Assembly (NCBI RefSeq): GCF_013364355.1
Contig: NZ_CP054931.1
Coordinates: 4,329,501-4,393,500 of the forward strand
Direction: 5' to 3'
Length of the DNA stretch: 64,000 nucleotides
Origin: Stenotrophomonas sp. NA06056
GTDB taxonomy: Bacteria > Pseudomonadota > Gammaproteobacteria > Xanthomonadales > Xanthomonadaceae
Each line of letters starts with the position of its first letter. Within the stretch, counting starts at the first letter, position 1. The notes under the pieces were generated by a model. The model was not told the DNA's origin. It made no database searches and was given only the letters and a program-made list of their open reading frames with translations. Below are positions 54,489 through 63,799 of the stretch, piece by piece. A program made the translations under genes and the position numbers.

Positions 54489-56081
54489 ATGGCGCGTCGA
54501 CAGGTGGTCTTCGGCATGCTTGGCACCCAGCTCGACGCGGGCGAAGGCCCGGGCCGTTGGCAGAAGTGGCGCCCCACGGTGTCGCTGGGCATGCATGAGG
54601 ATTTCCTGCCCGACCGCATCGAACTGCTGCTGGATGAGCGCCGCTACAGCAAGCTGGCGCGCGTGGTCTGCGAGGACCTGGTGCAGGCGGCGCCGGGCGT
54701 CAGCGTGCAGCGCCACGACACCTACCTGGCAGATCCGTGGGAATTCGAGGGGGTCTACGCCACCCTGCACGACTTCCTCGCCAGCTATCCGTTCCAGCCT
54801 GAGGAAGAGGACTACTACGTCCATATCACCACCGGCACGCATGTCGCGCAGATCTGCTGGTTCCTGCTGACCGAGAGCCGGCATTTTCCCGGGCGGCTGT
54901 TGCAGACCTCGCCGCCGCGCAAGCAGGACGGCGCCGCCGGCACGTACGCGGTCATCGACCTTGATCTATCGCGTTACGACCACATCGCGCAGCGTTTCGC
55001 CCAGCAGCAACTGCAGGACCGCGACCTGCTGAAGGGCGGCATCGCCACCCGCAACGCCGCCTTCAACCGCATGATCGAACAGATCGAAACAGTGGCCACG
55101 CGCTCGCGCGCGCCGATGCTGCTGATGGGGCCGACCGGTGCAGGCAAGAGCCAGCTGGCCAAGCGTGTGTTCGAGCTGAAGAAGCTCAAGCACCAGTTGC
55201 CGGGTCGCTTCGTCGAGGTGAATTGCGCGACGCTGCGCGGCGACGGTGCGATGAGCACCCTGTTCGGCCATACCAAGGGCGCCTATACCGGTGCTTCCAG
55301 CGACCGTGCCGGCCTCCTGCGCTCAGCCCACCAGGGCCTGCTGTTCCTGGACGAGATCGGCGAACTCGGCCAGGACGAACAGGCGATGCTGCTGCGGGCG
55401 CTGGAAGAAAAGCGCTTCCTGCCGGTAGGCAGCGACCGTGAAGTGGAAAGCGACTTCCAGCTGATCGCCGGCACCAACCGCGATCTGCAGCAGTCGGTGC
55501 TGGAAGGCCGCTTCCGCGAAGACCTGCTGGCGCGCCTCAACCTGTGGACCTACCGCCTGCCGGGCCTGGCCCAGCGCATGGAAGACATCGAACCGAACAT
55601 CGAGTTCGAGCTGGAACGCTGGTCGCAGGACCAGCACGCGCGGGTTCGGTTCAACGTCGAGGCACGCACGCGCTATCTCGCGTTCGCCACCAGCACGGAA
55701 GCCACGTGGCGCGGCAACTTCCGCGACCTGGGCGCGTCGATCATGCGCCTGGCCACACTAGCGAGTGCCGGGCGCATCCAGATCGAGGGCGTGGAGGACG
55801 AGATCGCGCGGTTGCAGGCGCAGTGGCGCGGCGGCGATGCGCCGTCACCGCTGGATACACTGTTGGGCGATGCAGTGGACACGCTGGACCGCTTTGATCG
55901 CGTGCAGCTGGAAGAAGTGGTGCGGGTCTGTGCGCGTTCGAAGTCGCTGTCTGCTGCGGGTCGCGAGCTGTTCGCGGTCTCGCGCACGCAGCGTGCCAGC
56001 ACCAACGACGCCGACCGCCTGCGCAAGTATCTGGCCAGGTTCGGGCTGGACTGGGAGCAGGTGCGGGGTCCGGCCCGGTAA
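54489..56081 (+). CDS. rtcR: sigma-54-dependent activator of RNA repair, RtcR
   Basis: Regulator of 530 residues. Residues 1 to about 180 are the RtcR sensor domain, a CARF-like fold thought to bind an RNA-damage ligand; HITTGTHVAQICWFLLTES is part of it. The AAA+ domain has Walker A GPTGAGKS (214-221), GAYTGA (264-269, variant of the sigma-54 contact GAFTGA) and Walker B LLFLDE (284-289). A helix-turn-helix-like tail (KSLSAAGRELFAVSRTQRAS) ends the protein. The ATG at 54489 follows AGGATTG. It is divergent from the operon it should activate. Confidence 0.95.
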   Translation: MARRQVVFGMLGTQLDAGEGPGRWQKWRPTVSLGMHEDFLPDRIELLLDERRYSKLARVVCEDLVQAAPGVSVQRHDTYLADPWEFEGVYATLHDFLASYPFQPEEEDYYVHITTGTHVAQICWFLLTESRHFPGRLLQTSPPRKQDGAAGTYAVIDLDLSRYDHIAQRFAQQQLQDRDLLKGGIATRNAAFNRMIEQIETVATRSRAPMLLMGPTGAGKSQLAKRVFELKKLKHQLPGRFVEVNCATLRGDGAMSTLFGHTKGAYTGASSDRAGLLRSAHQGLLFLDEIGELGQDEQAMLLRALEEKRFLPVGSDREVESDFQLIAGTNRDLQQSVLEGRFREDLLARLNLWTYRLPGLAQRMEDIEPNIEFELERWSQDQHARVRFNVEARTRYLAFATSTEATWRGNFRDLGASIMRLATLASAGRIQIEGVEDEIARLQAQWRGGDAPSPLDTLLGDAVDTLDRFDRVQLEEVVRVCARSKSLSAAGRELFAVSRTQRASTNDADRLRKYLARFGLDWEQVRGPAR

Positions 56082-56159
56082 CGCGCCGGCACAGCTTGCG
56101 CGTGCACCGGCCACGGCGCATGCTCCGGCTGCAACCACCCACCTGACCGGAGATTTCCC

Positions 56160-56318
56160 ATGCAGGACCGTCCCCGCTCGACCTCCAAGACCGGCCTGAT
56201 CATCGTGCTGGCCTGCGCCGCTGCCTTTATCCTGCTCGTGGGTGGTTACCAGTTCGGCAAATCACTGGCCAAGGCAGACAACGCGCAGCAGGCCGCGGCC
56301 GCTCCGCCGGCACGCTGA
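56160..56318 (+). CDS. 52-residue single-helix membrane protein
   Basis: A short gene of 53 codons: a basic N-terminus (MQDRPRSTSKTG), one helix (LIIVLACAAAFILLVGGYQF) and an alanine-rich tail. GGAG lies eight bases before the ATG. Topology suggests an inner-membrane protein with the tail in the periplasm. It starts 78 bases behind rtcR on the same strand; whether it is linked to RNA repair is unknown. Confidence 0.6.
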   Translation: MQDRPRSTSKTGLIIVLACAAAFILLVGGYQFGKSLAKADNAQQAAAAPPAR

Positions 56319-56328
56319 CCGCGCTCCG

Positions 56329-56350
56329 GTAGTGCCGGCCGCTGGCCGGC
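56329..56350. repeat. single GTAG palindrome
   Basis: GTAG followed by TGCCGGCC-GCT-GGCCGGC (56333-56350) is a one-copy SMAG-type hairpin between the small membrane protein gene and a convergent hypothetical gene. It may act as a terminator. Confidence 0.65.
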
Positions 56351-56369
56351 TCCACCCGGAACCTCAGCT

Positions 56370-56924
56370 TCAGGCGATCTGCACCACGCGTGCGTTCTGG
56401 CACAGCGGGTAGCTGTCGACGAATTCAGCGATTGCATCACGCATCGCTTCGAATGACTGGCCATACATGTACAGCGCGGTCTCGCTCGGCCCCTGCCACC
56501 AGCTGCAGATCTCGCCCAGACCATCGATGCGCTCGGACAGCTGCTCGAACACATGGTTCGAATCACACTGCTCGTACACCTCGTCCGGCAAGGTCAGGCC
56601 ATCGAGGTAGATGCCCAGGCCCTCGGTCACGCCGAAGCTGCGATCGGCCTCGCCTGCGCCCTGTACCTGCGAACCCTTCGGTGCACCCAGCTGCTCCAGC
56701 AGGTCGACCAGCTTCGGCACGCCCGCGACATCAACCAGTGCCACTTCGATGTCGCCGTATTCGACTTCACCTTCATCGGACGTCGCGGTACCACCACCGG
56801 TGATCCCGCCCAGCTCGGCGGCCTGCAGCAGCGCATCGAGCGGATCCTCGAACAGCTCATGGCGATGCTCGGGCTGCAGCTTGGCGTTCAATTTCACGGT
56901 GACATGCAGCGTGGGCTCGGTCAT
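56370..56924 (-). CDS. conserved hypothetical protein
   Basis: Soluble acidic protein of 184 residues starting MTEPTLHVTVKLNAKLQPEHRHELFEDPL. The middle part (GDIEVALVDVAGVPKLVDLLEQLGAPKGS) has an alternating strand/helix pattern. No domain that I can name. The start at 56924 is strongly preferred to the longer open frame because the upstream part overlaps a REP pair. Function unknown. Confidence 0.7.
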   Translation of the reverse strand: MTEPTLHVTVKLNAKLQPEHRHELFEDPLDALLQAAELGGITGGGTATSDEGEVEYGDIEVALVDVAGVPKLVDLLEQLGAPKGSQVQGAGEADRSFGVTEGLGIYLDGLTLPDEVYEQCDSNHVFEQLSERIDGLGEICSWWQGPSETALYMYGQSFEAMRDAIAEFVDSYPLCQNARVVQIA

Positions 56925-56957
56925 GAGGGCGCGTTCCTGGAAGATGTGGGGCCTATT

Positions 56958-57023
56958 GTAGAGCCGAGCCCATGCTCGGCTGCTTTTCCCACCAGAAGCA
57001 GCCGAGCATGGGCTCGGCTCTAC
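56958..57023. repeat. facing pair of SMAG/REP elements, GAGCCGAGC type
   Basis: A GTAG-ended palindrome with arms GAGCCGAGC and GCTCGGCTGC lies at 56958-56983; its inverse is at 56998-57023. Only 14 bases (TTTTCCCACCAGAA) separate them. The pair can fold into a long hairpin in the gap between two minus-strand genes. An almost identical element is found at 58223-58279. Confidence 0.88.
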
Positions 57024-57034
57024 CTCACCCAAGC

Positions 57035-57361
57035 TCAGCGCAGGAACGGCGGCACTTTCCGTTTCAGCAGTTCCACCAGCACCGGGTCCATGTACTCGTA
57101 ATCGTCCGGGATATCCAGGCAGATCACCCGCTTGCCCTTCAGCCACGGTTTGTAGCGGCTGGAGAGGCGGTTGCGATGCGCCCGCTCCATCACGAACACC
57201 AGGTCGGCCCACTGCAGCAGTTCGGGGCTGAGGATCTCCTCGGCGTCGGCGAGCAGCCCGGCCGAGGCGGTCTCGACGCCCGGCCAATCGGCGAATACCT
57301 GCTCGGCCGTGGGGCTGCGCAGGCGGTTCTGGCTGCAGAGGAAGAGCACGTTGCGGGTCAT
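57035..57361 (-). CDS. low-molecular-weight protein-tyrosine-phosphatase-like protein
   Basis: Protein of 108 residues. The phosphate loop C(x)5R-S is C9 to S16 (FLCSQNRLRSPT). The conserved acid lies probably in DIPDDYEYMDPV. It is shorter than classical LMW-PTPs (about 150) and belongs to the short subgroup. Its substrate is unknown. Start at 57361 is directly at the first strand; the extension to 57397 has no family support. Confidence 0.82.
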   Translation of the reverse strand: MTRNVLFLCSQNRLRSPTAEQVFADWPGVETASAGLLADAEEILSPELLQWADLVFVMERAHRNRLSSRYKPWLKGKRVICLDIPDDYEYMDPVLVELLKRKVPPFLR

Positions 57362-57496
57362 GGCCGCAGCGTAATGGGGGTGGGATCCGTTTTCCATCGG
57401 AGAGGGCCCTGACTCTGCGCAGTGCCTTCAACGAGGTTGCATGGCCGCCGCAGGCTCCATCAGCGATCATGGGCAATCGCCCCCCTGGACACGCCC

Positions 57497-58207
57497 ATGA
57501 TCACCAAAGACGACCTGCTGCAGGAGTTCGGCGAGGTTACCGAGGTCCACGGCTGCTACTTCGCCAAGTACCCCGTGGCGACATTCGATCTTCATTGCTG
57601 CCTGAGGATCACCGATAGCCAGGATCTCGTGGTCGTCTCAAAGAACATCAACGACCCGGAATTCGCCTCCAGCATGGCACTGGAGGCACCAGCCAGGATG
57701 CCCCACGACAGACCAACAGTCTTCGAGATTCCGGCCAACGCCTATGGGTTCACCCACGCAATGGCGGTGCCCAGCACGTATCACGGGTTCCTCAACCAGA
57801 TCGGGGGTCGTGCGAACCTGTTCCTGTGCCTGCCGATCTTCCGGTGCGAGTTCAGCGGCGAGGAATCAGCAGACGAGTTCCGGCTGGCCACGACGCATGT
57901 CGTTCCGGTCTACGAGTGGGACAGAACCGTGCAACCCAAGGTCAGCGTGTACTTCGACAATCCCCGCACCGGTGGCGGCACGGACGAGTCCGGCGCCCTC
58001 GTTCCGCTGCGGGTACTTCTGGCGGAAATCGACAATTTGAGCGGCGTAGGCGACGGCTTCATCGAGATCACCAACTACCGGGGCGAGGTGATCGAAGTGC
58101 TTTCGCCGGCGGAGGGCCACTACGTGTTGATCCGCAACCGCCAGGATGAAGAAGCGATGGACCGCGCACGGTTGGTGGCAGCCGTCGAGACGTTCACCAC
58201 CGGCTGA
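57497..58207 (+). CDS. hypothetical protein, unusual composition
   Basis: Soluble protein of 236 residues starting MITKDDLLQEFGEVTEVHGCYFAKYPVATF cut at its first 20: MITKDDLLQEFGEVTEVHGC. It has no signal peptide or membrane segment. The GC content is clearly lower than in neighbours, and it stands alone between two REP clusters and divergent from the phosphatase, which hints at later arrival. I do not recognise a family; an immunity-type or stress protein would be a guess. Confidence 0.6.
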   Translation: MITKDDLLQEFGEVTEVHGCYFAKYPVATFDLHCCLRITDSQDLVVVSKNINDPEFASSMALEAPARMPHDRPTVFEIPANAYGFTHAMAVPSTYHGFLNQIGGRANLFLCLPIFRCEFSGEESADEFRLATTHVVPVYEWDRTVQPKVSVYFDNPRTGGGTDESGALVPLRVLLAEIDNLSGVGDGFIEITNYRGEVIEVLSPAEGHYVLIRNRQDEEAMDRARLVAAVETFTTG

Positions 58208-58222
58208 TAGCCGACCGCTGTT

Positions 58223-58279
58223 GTAGAGCCGAGCCCATGCTCGGCTGCTCTTTCCCGCCAGAAGCAGCCGAGCATGGCT
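58223..58279. repeat. second copy of the GAGCCGAGC-type REP pair (one arm shortened)
   Basis: 58223-58248 is the same GTAG palindrome as at 56958 and is followed by a spacer of the same kind (TCTTTCCCGCCAGAA). The inverse copy (58264-58279) is cut short after GCAGCCGAGCATGGCT. Further short G/C-rich stems fill the 180-base gap to uvrD. Confidence 0.8.
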
Positions 58280-58387
58280 ATGCCGGTCGTCCTGACCGGC
58301 ACCCTTCGGGCCGTCGCAAGCGACGTTGGCAGCGGCTCCTGCCGCTACCTTCGGCGATACAGGTGTCCCGGCGCCCCCCGACGGTGA

Positions 58388-60580
58388 TCAGATCACCGTC
58401 AGGTTGGCATACGCCATCACCAGCCACTTGCTGCCGGCGTCGGCGAACTCGATCTGCACGCGTGCATGGGCGCCGCTGCCTTCGTAGTCGGTCACCATGC
58501 CTTCGCCGAACTTGGGATGGTTGACCAGCGCGCCCAGCTTGATCGGCGGCGCTTCGATGGCGGCGTGGCCCATCACCCGGCTGGCGCCCATCGAGGCCGG
58601 TCGTGAGACCTGCACCTTCGGCCGTACTTCGTGCAGCAGCTCGCGCGGGATCTCGCGCAGGAAGCGCGACGGCAGGCTGTAGTTGTCCTGGCCGTGGATG
58701 CGCCGCGATTCGGCGTAGCTCAGCACCAGCTTCTGTCGCGCACGGGTGATGCCGACGTAGGCCAGGCGGCGCTCTTCCTCCAGCCGTCCGCTTTCCTCCA
58801 GCGACCGTGCGCTGGGGAACAGGCCCTCTTCCACGCCGGCCAGGAACACCATCGGGAATTCCAGGCCCTTGGCCGAGTGCAGGGTCATCAGCTGCACGCC
58901 TTCCTCGCCCGCCTGCGCCTGGCCTTCACCTGCTTCCAGCGCGGCATAGGCCAGGAACGCGACCAGCTCGTCCATGTCCTCGCCCACTTCCTCGATGTCG
59001 TCGGCACGGCGCACGAAGCGCGAGGCCACCGACACCAGTTCGTCGAGGTTGTCGGTGCGCGATTCCGAATCCAGCGCGTTGCGGCTTTCCTTGCTCCAGT
59101 GCTCGCGCAGCTGCGAGCGCACCAGGACATGGTCCACGCGCTCGGCCAGGGTCATCTGCAGGGTCTGTGCCTGCAGTTCGTTCACCAGCACCAGGAAGCC
59201 GGCCAGCGCGTTGCGGGCACGCGCCGCCAGTGCACTGCCCTGCGTCACCAGCATGGTGGCTTCCCACAGCGAAATGCCCTGGGCGCGTGCCTCGCGACGC
59301 ACTTCGTCCAGCGTGCGGTCACCGATGCCCCGCGTGGGCGTGTTCACCGCGCGCTCGAATGCAGCGTCGTCGTTGCGGTTGGACAACAGGCGCAGGTAGG
59401 CCAGCGCATCCTTCACTTCGGCGCGCTCGAAGAAGCGCATGCCGCCGTATACGCGGTACGGCACCTGTTCGCTCAGCAGCGCCTCTTCCAGCGCGCGCGA
59501 CTGCGCGTTGCTGCGGTAGAGCACGGCCACTTCGGTGTAGCTGCCACCGTCGCGCACCCACTGCCGCGCGCGCTCGACGATGTAGCGCGCCTCGTCCATC
59601 TCGTTGTACGCCGCGTACAGGTCGATCGGCTCGCCGTCACCACTGTCGGTCCACAGCTGCTTGCCGATGCGGTCCGGGTTGTGCGCGATCACCGCGTTGG
59701 CGGCGTTGAGGATGTTGGCGGTGGAACGGTAGTTCTGTTCCAGGCGGATGGTCTGCGCGCCCGGGAAATCGCGCAGGAAGCCCTGCACGTTCTCGACCTT
59801 GGCGCCGCGCCAGCCATAGATGGCCTGGTCATCGTCGCCGACCACGAACACGTGGCCCTCGTGCCCGGCCAGCACGCGCACGAAGGCGTACTGGATGGCG
59901 TTGGTATCCTGGAATTCGTCCACCAGGATCTCGCGGAACCGCGCGCGGTAATGCGACAGCAACGGCGGGTTGTCGCGCAGCAGTTCGTGCGCGCGCAGCA
60001 GCAGCTCGGCGAAGTCGACCAGGCCGGCGCGGTCACAGCGCGCCTGGTACTCGGCATAGGCTTGGCGCATGGTTTCCAGCCACGCGTCGTTCGGCTCGGG
60101 CTGGATGTGCTGCGGGCGGCGGCCCTCATCCTTCTGCGCGTTGATCCACCAGGCAATCTGCTTGGGTGGATACTTGCCGTCATCCAGCTCCAGCGCCTGT
60201 ACCACGCGCTTGACCAGCCGCAGCTGGTCGTCCGAATCCATCACCTGGAAGCTTTCGGGCAGCTTGGCGTCCTGCCAGTGCAGGCGCAGCAGGCGGTTGG
60301 CCAGGCCGTGGAAGGTGCCGATCCACATGCCGCGGCTGCCGTGCGGCAGCTGCGCGTCGATGCGATGGCGCATCTCGCCGGCAGCCTTGTTGGTGAAGGT
60401 CACCGCGAAAATGCCATGGGTCGGCACGCCTTCGACTTCGTGCAGCCAGGCAATGCGGTGGGTGAGTACGCGCGTCTTGCCCGACCCGGCACCGGCCAGC
60501 ACCAGGTGGTGACCGAGGGGAGCGGAGACGGCTTCGCGCTGGGCCGGGTTCAGGCCATCAAGCAAGTGGGAGACATCCAT
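58388..60580 (-). CDS. uvrD: DNA helicase II
   Basis: Superfamily 1A 3'-5' helicase of 730 residues acting in mismatch and excision repair. The start MDVSHLLDGLNPAQREAV is like that of E. coli UvrD. Motif I is GAGSGKT, motif II VDEFQDTN, motif III DDDQAIYGWRGA, motif IV EQNYRST, motif V TLHSAKGLEF and motif VI YVGITRARQ. The C-terminal Tudor-like segment (LGALVNHPKFGEGMV) distinguishes UvrD/PcrA from Rep. It is nine bases downstream of the oxidoreductase gene and likely cotranscribed with it. Confidence 0.96.
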   Translation of the reverse strand: MDVSHLLDGLNPAQREAVSAPLGHHLVLAGAGSGKTRVLTHRIAWLHEVEGVPTHGIFAVTFTNKAAGEMRHRIDAQLPHGSRGMWIGTFHGLANRLLRLHWQDAKLPESFQVMDSDDQLRLVKRVVQALELDDGKYPPKQIAWWINAQKDEGRRPQHIQPEPNDAWLETMRQAYAEYQARCDRAGLVDFAELLLRAHELLRDNPPLLSHYRARFREILVDEFQDTNAIQYAFVRVLAGHEGHVFVVGDDDQAIYGWRGAKVENVQGFLRDFPGAQTIRLEQNYRSTANILNAANAVIAHNPDRIGKQLWTDSGDGEPIDLYAAYNEMDEARYIVERARQWVRDGGSYTEVAVLYRSNAQSRALEEALLSEQVPYRVYGGMRFFERAEVKDALAYLRLLSNRNDDAAFERAVNTPTRGIGDRTLDEVRREARAQGISLWEATMLVTQGSALAARARNALAGFLVLVNELQAQTLQMTLAERVDHVLVRSQLREHWSKESRNALDSESRTDNLDELVSVASRFVRRADDIEEVGEDMDELVAFLAYAALEAGEGQAQAGEEGVQLMTLHSAKGLEFPMVFLAGVEEGLFPSARSLEESGRLEEERRLAYVGITRARQKLVLSYAESRRIHGQDNYSLPSRFLREIPRELLHEVRPKVQVSRPASMGASRVMGHAAIEAPPIKLGALVNHPKFGEGMVTDYEGSGAHARVQIEFADAGSKWLVMAYANLTVI

Positions 60581-60589
60581 GCCTCCATT

Positions 60590-61993
60590 TTACGGCATCG
60601 ACGTCGCAGCTCCTGCGACCACCTGCGCGGCCAGTGCCTGTGCCTGCTGACGCAGTTCAGGCACCGCCAGGCTTTCCCATAGGTTGCCGATGCGCAGGCT
60701 GCCGAGCACCCCCAGACGCGCCTGCGGCTGGCCGCCCGCTGCGCACAACCGGTCGCCCGGCACACTGCTGTCCAAGCCCAGCCCATGTGGGCCGGGACGG
60801 GCCAGGCCATCGGCCTGCAGCTGCTGCAGCAAGGGGTTGCGCAGCGTCGAGGCGCGGGTTTCCACGCCCGTGGCATTGACCACCGCGCCGATCGTCCACT
60901 GCACATTGCCGCCGCCCGCCTCGCGGCCCGACAGCCACAGAGCGTCCCCGTCGCGCCACACGCGTTGCAGGCGGGCGCGGTGAACGCGCAACTGGCCGCT
61001 GGCCTGCAGCGCCTGCAACTGCTCGGCCACCGGTTCAGCGATGCGGTGGCGGTGTACATCCCAGTAGCGCACCACGTGGCGCAGGAAGCGACGCTGGTCG
61101 GCTTCGTCCAGGCTGCACCAGAGCGCTTGCCCATGCGGGCGGATGCGATCCATCACGCCCTGCCACGGGATGCCGTCGGCCTGTGCCTGCCGTGCGTGCT
61201 GGCGCAGTGCACGCAGGCGCTGGCGCAGGGTCATCGGCAGCAGGTCCTGCGGGTCGAATGTCGGCAGGCCACCGTGCGCATGCGGCAACGGCAGCAGGCC
61301 ATGGCGCGAGATCACGTGCAGCGGCCCGCTGTGACCCGCAGCCACCAGCGCCAGCACGGTGTCCGCCATGCTCAGCCCGGAGCCGACGATGGCCAGTGCA
61401 TGGCTGCCAGCCAGCGTGCGCACGCCGTCGTAATCCCAGGCTTCGACCACGTCATCGGCGGGCAGCGTGTCGGCGCCGTCCACCGGCAGCGGCCGCATGC
61501 TGTTGCCGGTGGCGATCACCGCCTGCGCCGCATGCAGCGTTTGGCCATCGCCCAGTTGCAGTTGGTAACCGTGGTCATCGGCATGCAGCGCCAGCACCGG
61601 TTGGGTGATGACCTGCAACCGCGCCGCGCTGGTCGCTTCGGCCTCGCGCAGGCGTTGCTGCAGATAGGCGGCGAAGTAATGGCGGCACACGTAACGTTCG
61701 CCCAGCACCTCGCGCGCCTCACCCGGGTAGGCGTTGGCCGCCTGCAGGTAATCGAGGAAGTCGCCAGGCTGGTCGGGGAAGGCGCTCATCTTCGCCGCCG
61801 GTACGTTCAGCAGATGCTCCGGCCATGGCGTGGCATAAGCGATGCCCTGTGCCAGCTGCGAGGCGGGTTCGAAGATGGCCAGCGTCAGTGGGGCCTGAGC
61901 CTGGCGCAGCATCTGGATCGCTACCAGCACCCCGGCTGCACCACCACCGATGATCGCCAGGTCCAGTTCGCCATTACGCGGTGAATCAGTCAT
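60590..61993 (-). CDS. FAD/NAD(P)-binding oxidoreductase
   Basis: Flavoprotein of 467 residues of the FAD-NAD(P)-binding (SidA/lycopene-cyclase-neighbouring) type. The FAD loop LAIIGGGAAGVLVA is at residues 12-25, a second Rossmann loop ALAIVGSGLSMADTV lies near 210 and ATGNSMRP is the usual linker. The substrate is unknown; relatives hydroxylate amines or act in amino-acid catabolism. ATG at 61993 behind a short leader. Confidence 0.82.
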   Translation of the reverse strand: MTDSPRNGELDLAIIGGGAAGVLVAIQMLRQAQAPLTLAIFEPASQLAQGIAYATPWPEHLLNVPAAKMSAFPDQPGDFLDYLQAANAYPGEAREVLGERYVCRHYFAAYLQQRLREAEATSAARLQVITQPVLALHADDHGYQLQLGDGQTLHAAQAVIATGNSMRPLPVDGADTLPADDVVEAWDYDGVRTLAGSHALAIVGSGLSMADTVLALVAAGHSGPLHVISRHGLLPLPHAHGGLPTFDPQDLLPMTLRQRLRALRQHARQAQADGIPWQGVMDRIRPHGQALWCSLDEADQRRFLRHVVRYWDVHRHRIAEPVAEQLQALQASGQLRVHRARLQRVWRDGDALWLSGREAGGGNVQWTIGAVVNATGVETRASTLRNPLLQQLQADGLARPGPHGLGLDSSVPGDRLCAAGGQPQARLGVLGSLRIGNLWESLAVPELRQQAQALAAQVVAGAATSMP

Positions 61994-62035
61994 GCGCCGA
62001 TTGTAGGCCATCGGCCCTGCCGGGCTGGCGCCGGC

Positions 62036-63454
62036 CTACATCAAGGCATCGGCCAAGCGCGCGATGCCTTCGCGGCTGCGCAGCCACGCGGGGCGCTTGC
62101 GCCATTGTTCCAGGTCCAGCAGGCGCGACTGGCGCAGATAGTCGTCCTCGATGGCGATCAGCTGCGTGACCAGTTGACGGTCGTAGCAGATCAGGCCGAT
62201 TTCGGCATTCAGCGCGAACGAGCGGATATCCATGTTGATCGAGCCGAGCACGGCGATGTCCTCGTCCACGCTCATGTGCTTGGCATGCAGGAACTGCGGC
62301 TCGTACAGCGCGATCTGCACCCCGCAGCGCAGCAGCTCGTCGTAGTAGGCCTCCTGTGCCCACGAGGTCAGCCGCTGGTTGTTGCTGGCCGACAATATCA
62401 ACTGCACCTGCACGCCGGACAGTGCGGCGATGCGCAGTGCACTCAGCGTTGCTTCGTCGGGCACGAAGTACGGCGTCACCATCACCAGCCGGCGCCGGGC
62501 AAGATGGATCAGCGCGGCCACCGCATCGCGCGCGTTGCTGTAGGGGTACGCCGGGCCGCTGGGCAGCAGCTGGGTGGCGATGTCCTCGCTGCACACCGGC
62601 ACATCGGCGATGACGTCCAGGCGCTGCCCGGTTTCGATGTACCAGTCGCTGGCGAACACCGCCTCCAGGTGCGCCACTGCTGGCCCGCGTACGCGCGCCA
62701 CCAGTTCGCGGTTGGGGTGCCCCGCAACGAATTCAGGCCGCGCCAGGTTCTGCGAACCGACGTAGCCCACTTCGTTGTCGATCACGGCGATCTTGCGATG
62801 GTTGCGCAGGTCCATGCGTCCGCTGCGGCGCCAGCGCAGGCCGCCGGGCAGCATCGCGCGCACTTCGACGTCACGTGACCGCAGCCGCTTGCTGTACGCA
62901 CGCAGGCCGCGCTTGGCGCCCACCGCATCCAGCAGCACGCGGCACTGCACGCCGCGCGCGGCGGCACGCTGCAGGGCTTCGACGATGGCATCGCCCACCG
63001 TGTCATCGAACATCAGGTAGTACAGCAGGTGCACCCGGTCCTGGGCCTGGTCGATGTCGGCGATCAGGTTGTGCAGGGATTCGTCGTAGTCGGTCAGCAG
63101 GTCGACCGCGTTGCCATGTACCGGCATGAAATCGCCCTGGCGCTGCACCAGCGGCACCACCTCGGCGCTGGCCGAGTCGGCCTGCGGCGTCCAGCGCAGG
63201 CGGCGCTGCAGCGCTTGTTCTTCGCGGATGACCTGCGAGGCCTCCGCTTGCCGGCGGATGCGTTCGCGTGACAGCCACGGATGTCCGAACAGCAGGTAGA
63301 GCGGCAGGCCCAGCAGCGGCACGAAGCCGACCAGCAGCAGCCAGCTGCGCGCCGCGCCGGGCGTGGTGCGGGTGGGGATCCAGCACAGCGCCACCAGCCG
63401 GATCAGCCAGTCGATCAGCAGCAGATACGAACCCAGCAACCACTCGAACAGCAT
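62036..63454 (-). CDS. cls: cardiolipin synthase (phospholipase D family)
   Basis: Membrane enzyme of 472 residues that condenses two phosphatidylglycerols to cardiolipin. Two N-terminal helices (WLLGSYLLLIDWLIRLVAL and WLLLVGFVPLLGLPLYLLFG) are followed by two HKD motifs: NHRKIAVID and HAKHMSVD. ATG at 63454 starts directly before helix 1; the longer frame to 63580 has no support. ClsA versus another paralogue cannot be decided here. Confidence 0.9.
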   Translation of the reverse strand: MLFEWLLGSYLLLIDWLIRLVALCWIPTRTTPGAARSWLLLVGFVPLLGLPLYLLFGHPWLSRERIRRQAEASQVIREEQALQRRLRWTPQADSASAEVVPLVQRQGDFMPVHGNAVDLLTDYDESLHNLIADIDQAQDRVHLLYYLMFDDTVGDAIVEALQRAAARGVQCRVLLDAVGAKRGLRAYSKRLRSRDVEVRAMLPGGLRWRRSGRMDLRNHRKIAVIDNEVGYVGSQNLARPEFVAGHPNRELVARVRGPAVAHLEAVFASDWYIETGQRLDVIADVPVCSEDIATQLLPSGPAYPYSNARDAVAALIHLARRRLVMVTPYFVPDEATLSALRIAALSGVQVQLILSASNNQRLTSWAQEAYYDELLRCGVQIALYEPQFLHAKHMSVDEDIAVLGSINMDIRSFALNAEIGLICYDRQLVTQLIAIEDDYLRQSRLLDLEQWRKRPAWLRSREGIARLADALM

Positions 63455-63525
63455 CAGGCGCGCCCGTCGGGAGGGTGATGGGTCATTCTGCCCAGCGGGG
63501 TGGGTGGAGTCGAGCCGCGTAAAGC

Positions 63526-63550
63526 GTGCCGACCAACGGTCGGCACCTAC
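63526..63550. repeat. SMAG-type palindrome upstream of cls
   Basis: GTGCCGAC-CAAC-GGTCGGCAC followed by CTAC (63526-63550) is a GTAG-type palindrome in inverted orientation. It is nearly the same as the copy at 2173-2196, with one base changed in the loop. Confidence 0.75.
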
Positions 63551-63566
63551 CGGGGGCGGGGGCATG

Positions 63567-63593
63567 AAAAAACCCGCCACGAGGGCGGGTTTC
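63567..63593 (-). terminator. terminator of rpmB-rpmG
   Basis: CCCGCC (63573-63578) pairs with GGCGGG (63584-63589). On the minus strand the stem is followed by six U residues (63572-63567), right for the end of the rpmB-rpmG transcript 30 bases after the rpmG stop. A short U-run on the plus side makes it partly bidirectional. Confidence 0.9.
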
Positions 63594-63621
63594 TTCGGAG
63601 GCCATCAACAATCCTTGCGGA

Positions 63622-63786
63622 TTACTTGATCTTGCCTTCCTTGTACGGGACGTGCTTGCGCACGACCGGATCGTACTTGGAGAATTCCATCTTCCCCGGG
63701 GTGTTCTTCTTGTTCTTGTCGGTCGTGTAGAAGTGACCGGTACCGGCGGTCGAAATCATACGGACCTTATCGCGCTTGCCTGCCAT
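63622..63786 (-). CDS. rpmG: 50S ribosomal protein L33
   Basis: Ribosomal protein bL33 of 54 residues ([20 protein letters not shown] at the start, ending VPYKEGKIK). It has no zinc-binding cysteine pairs, i.e. the C-minus form. It follows rpmB by 13 bases, the usual order in Gammaproteobacteria. Confidence 0.97.
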   Translation of the reverse strand: MAGKRDKVRMISTAGTGHFYTTDKNKKNTPGKMEFSKYDPVVRKHVPYKEGKIK

Positions 63787-63799
63787 GATCGTCTACTCC

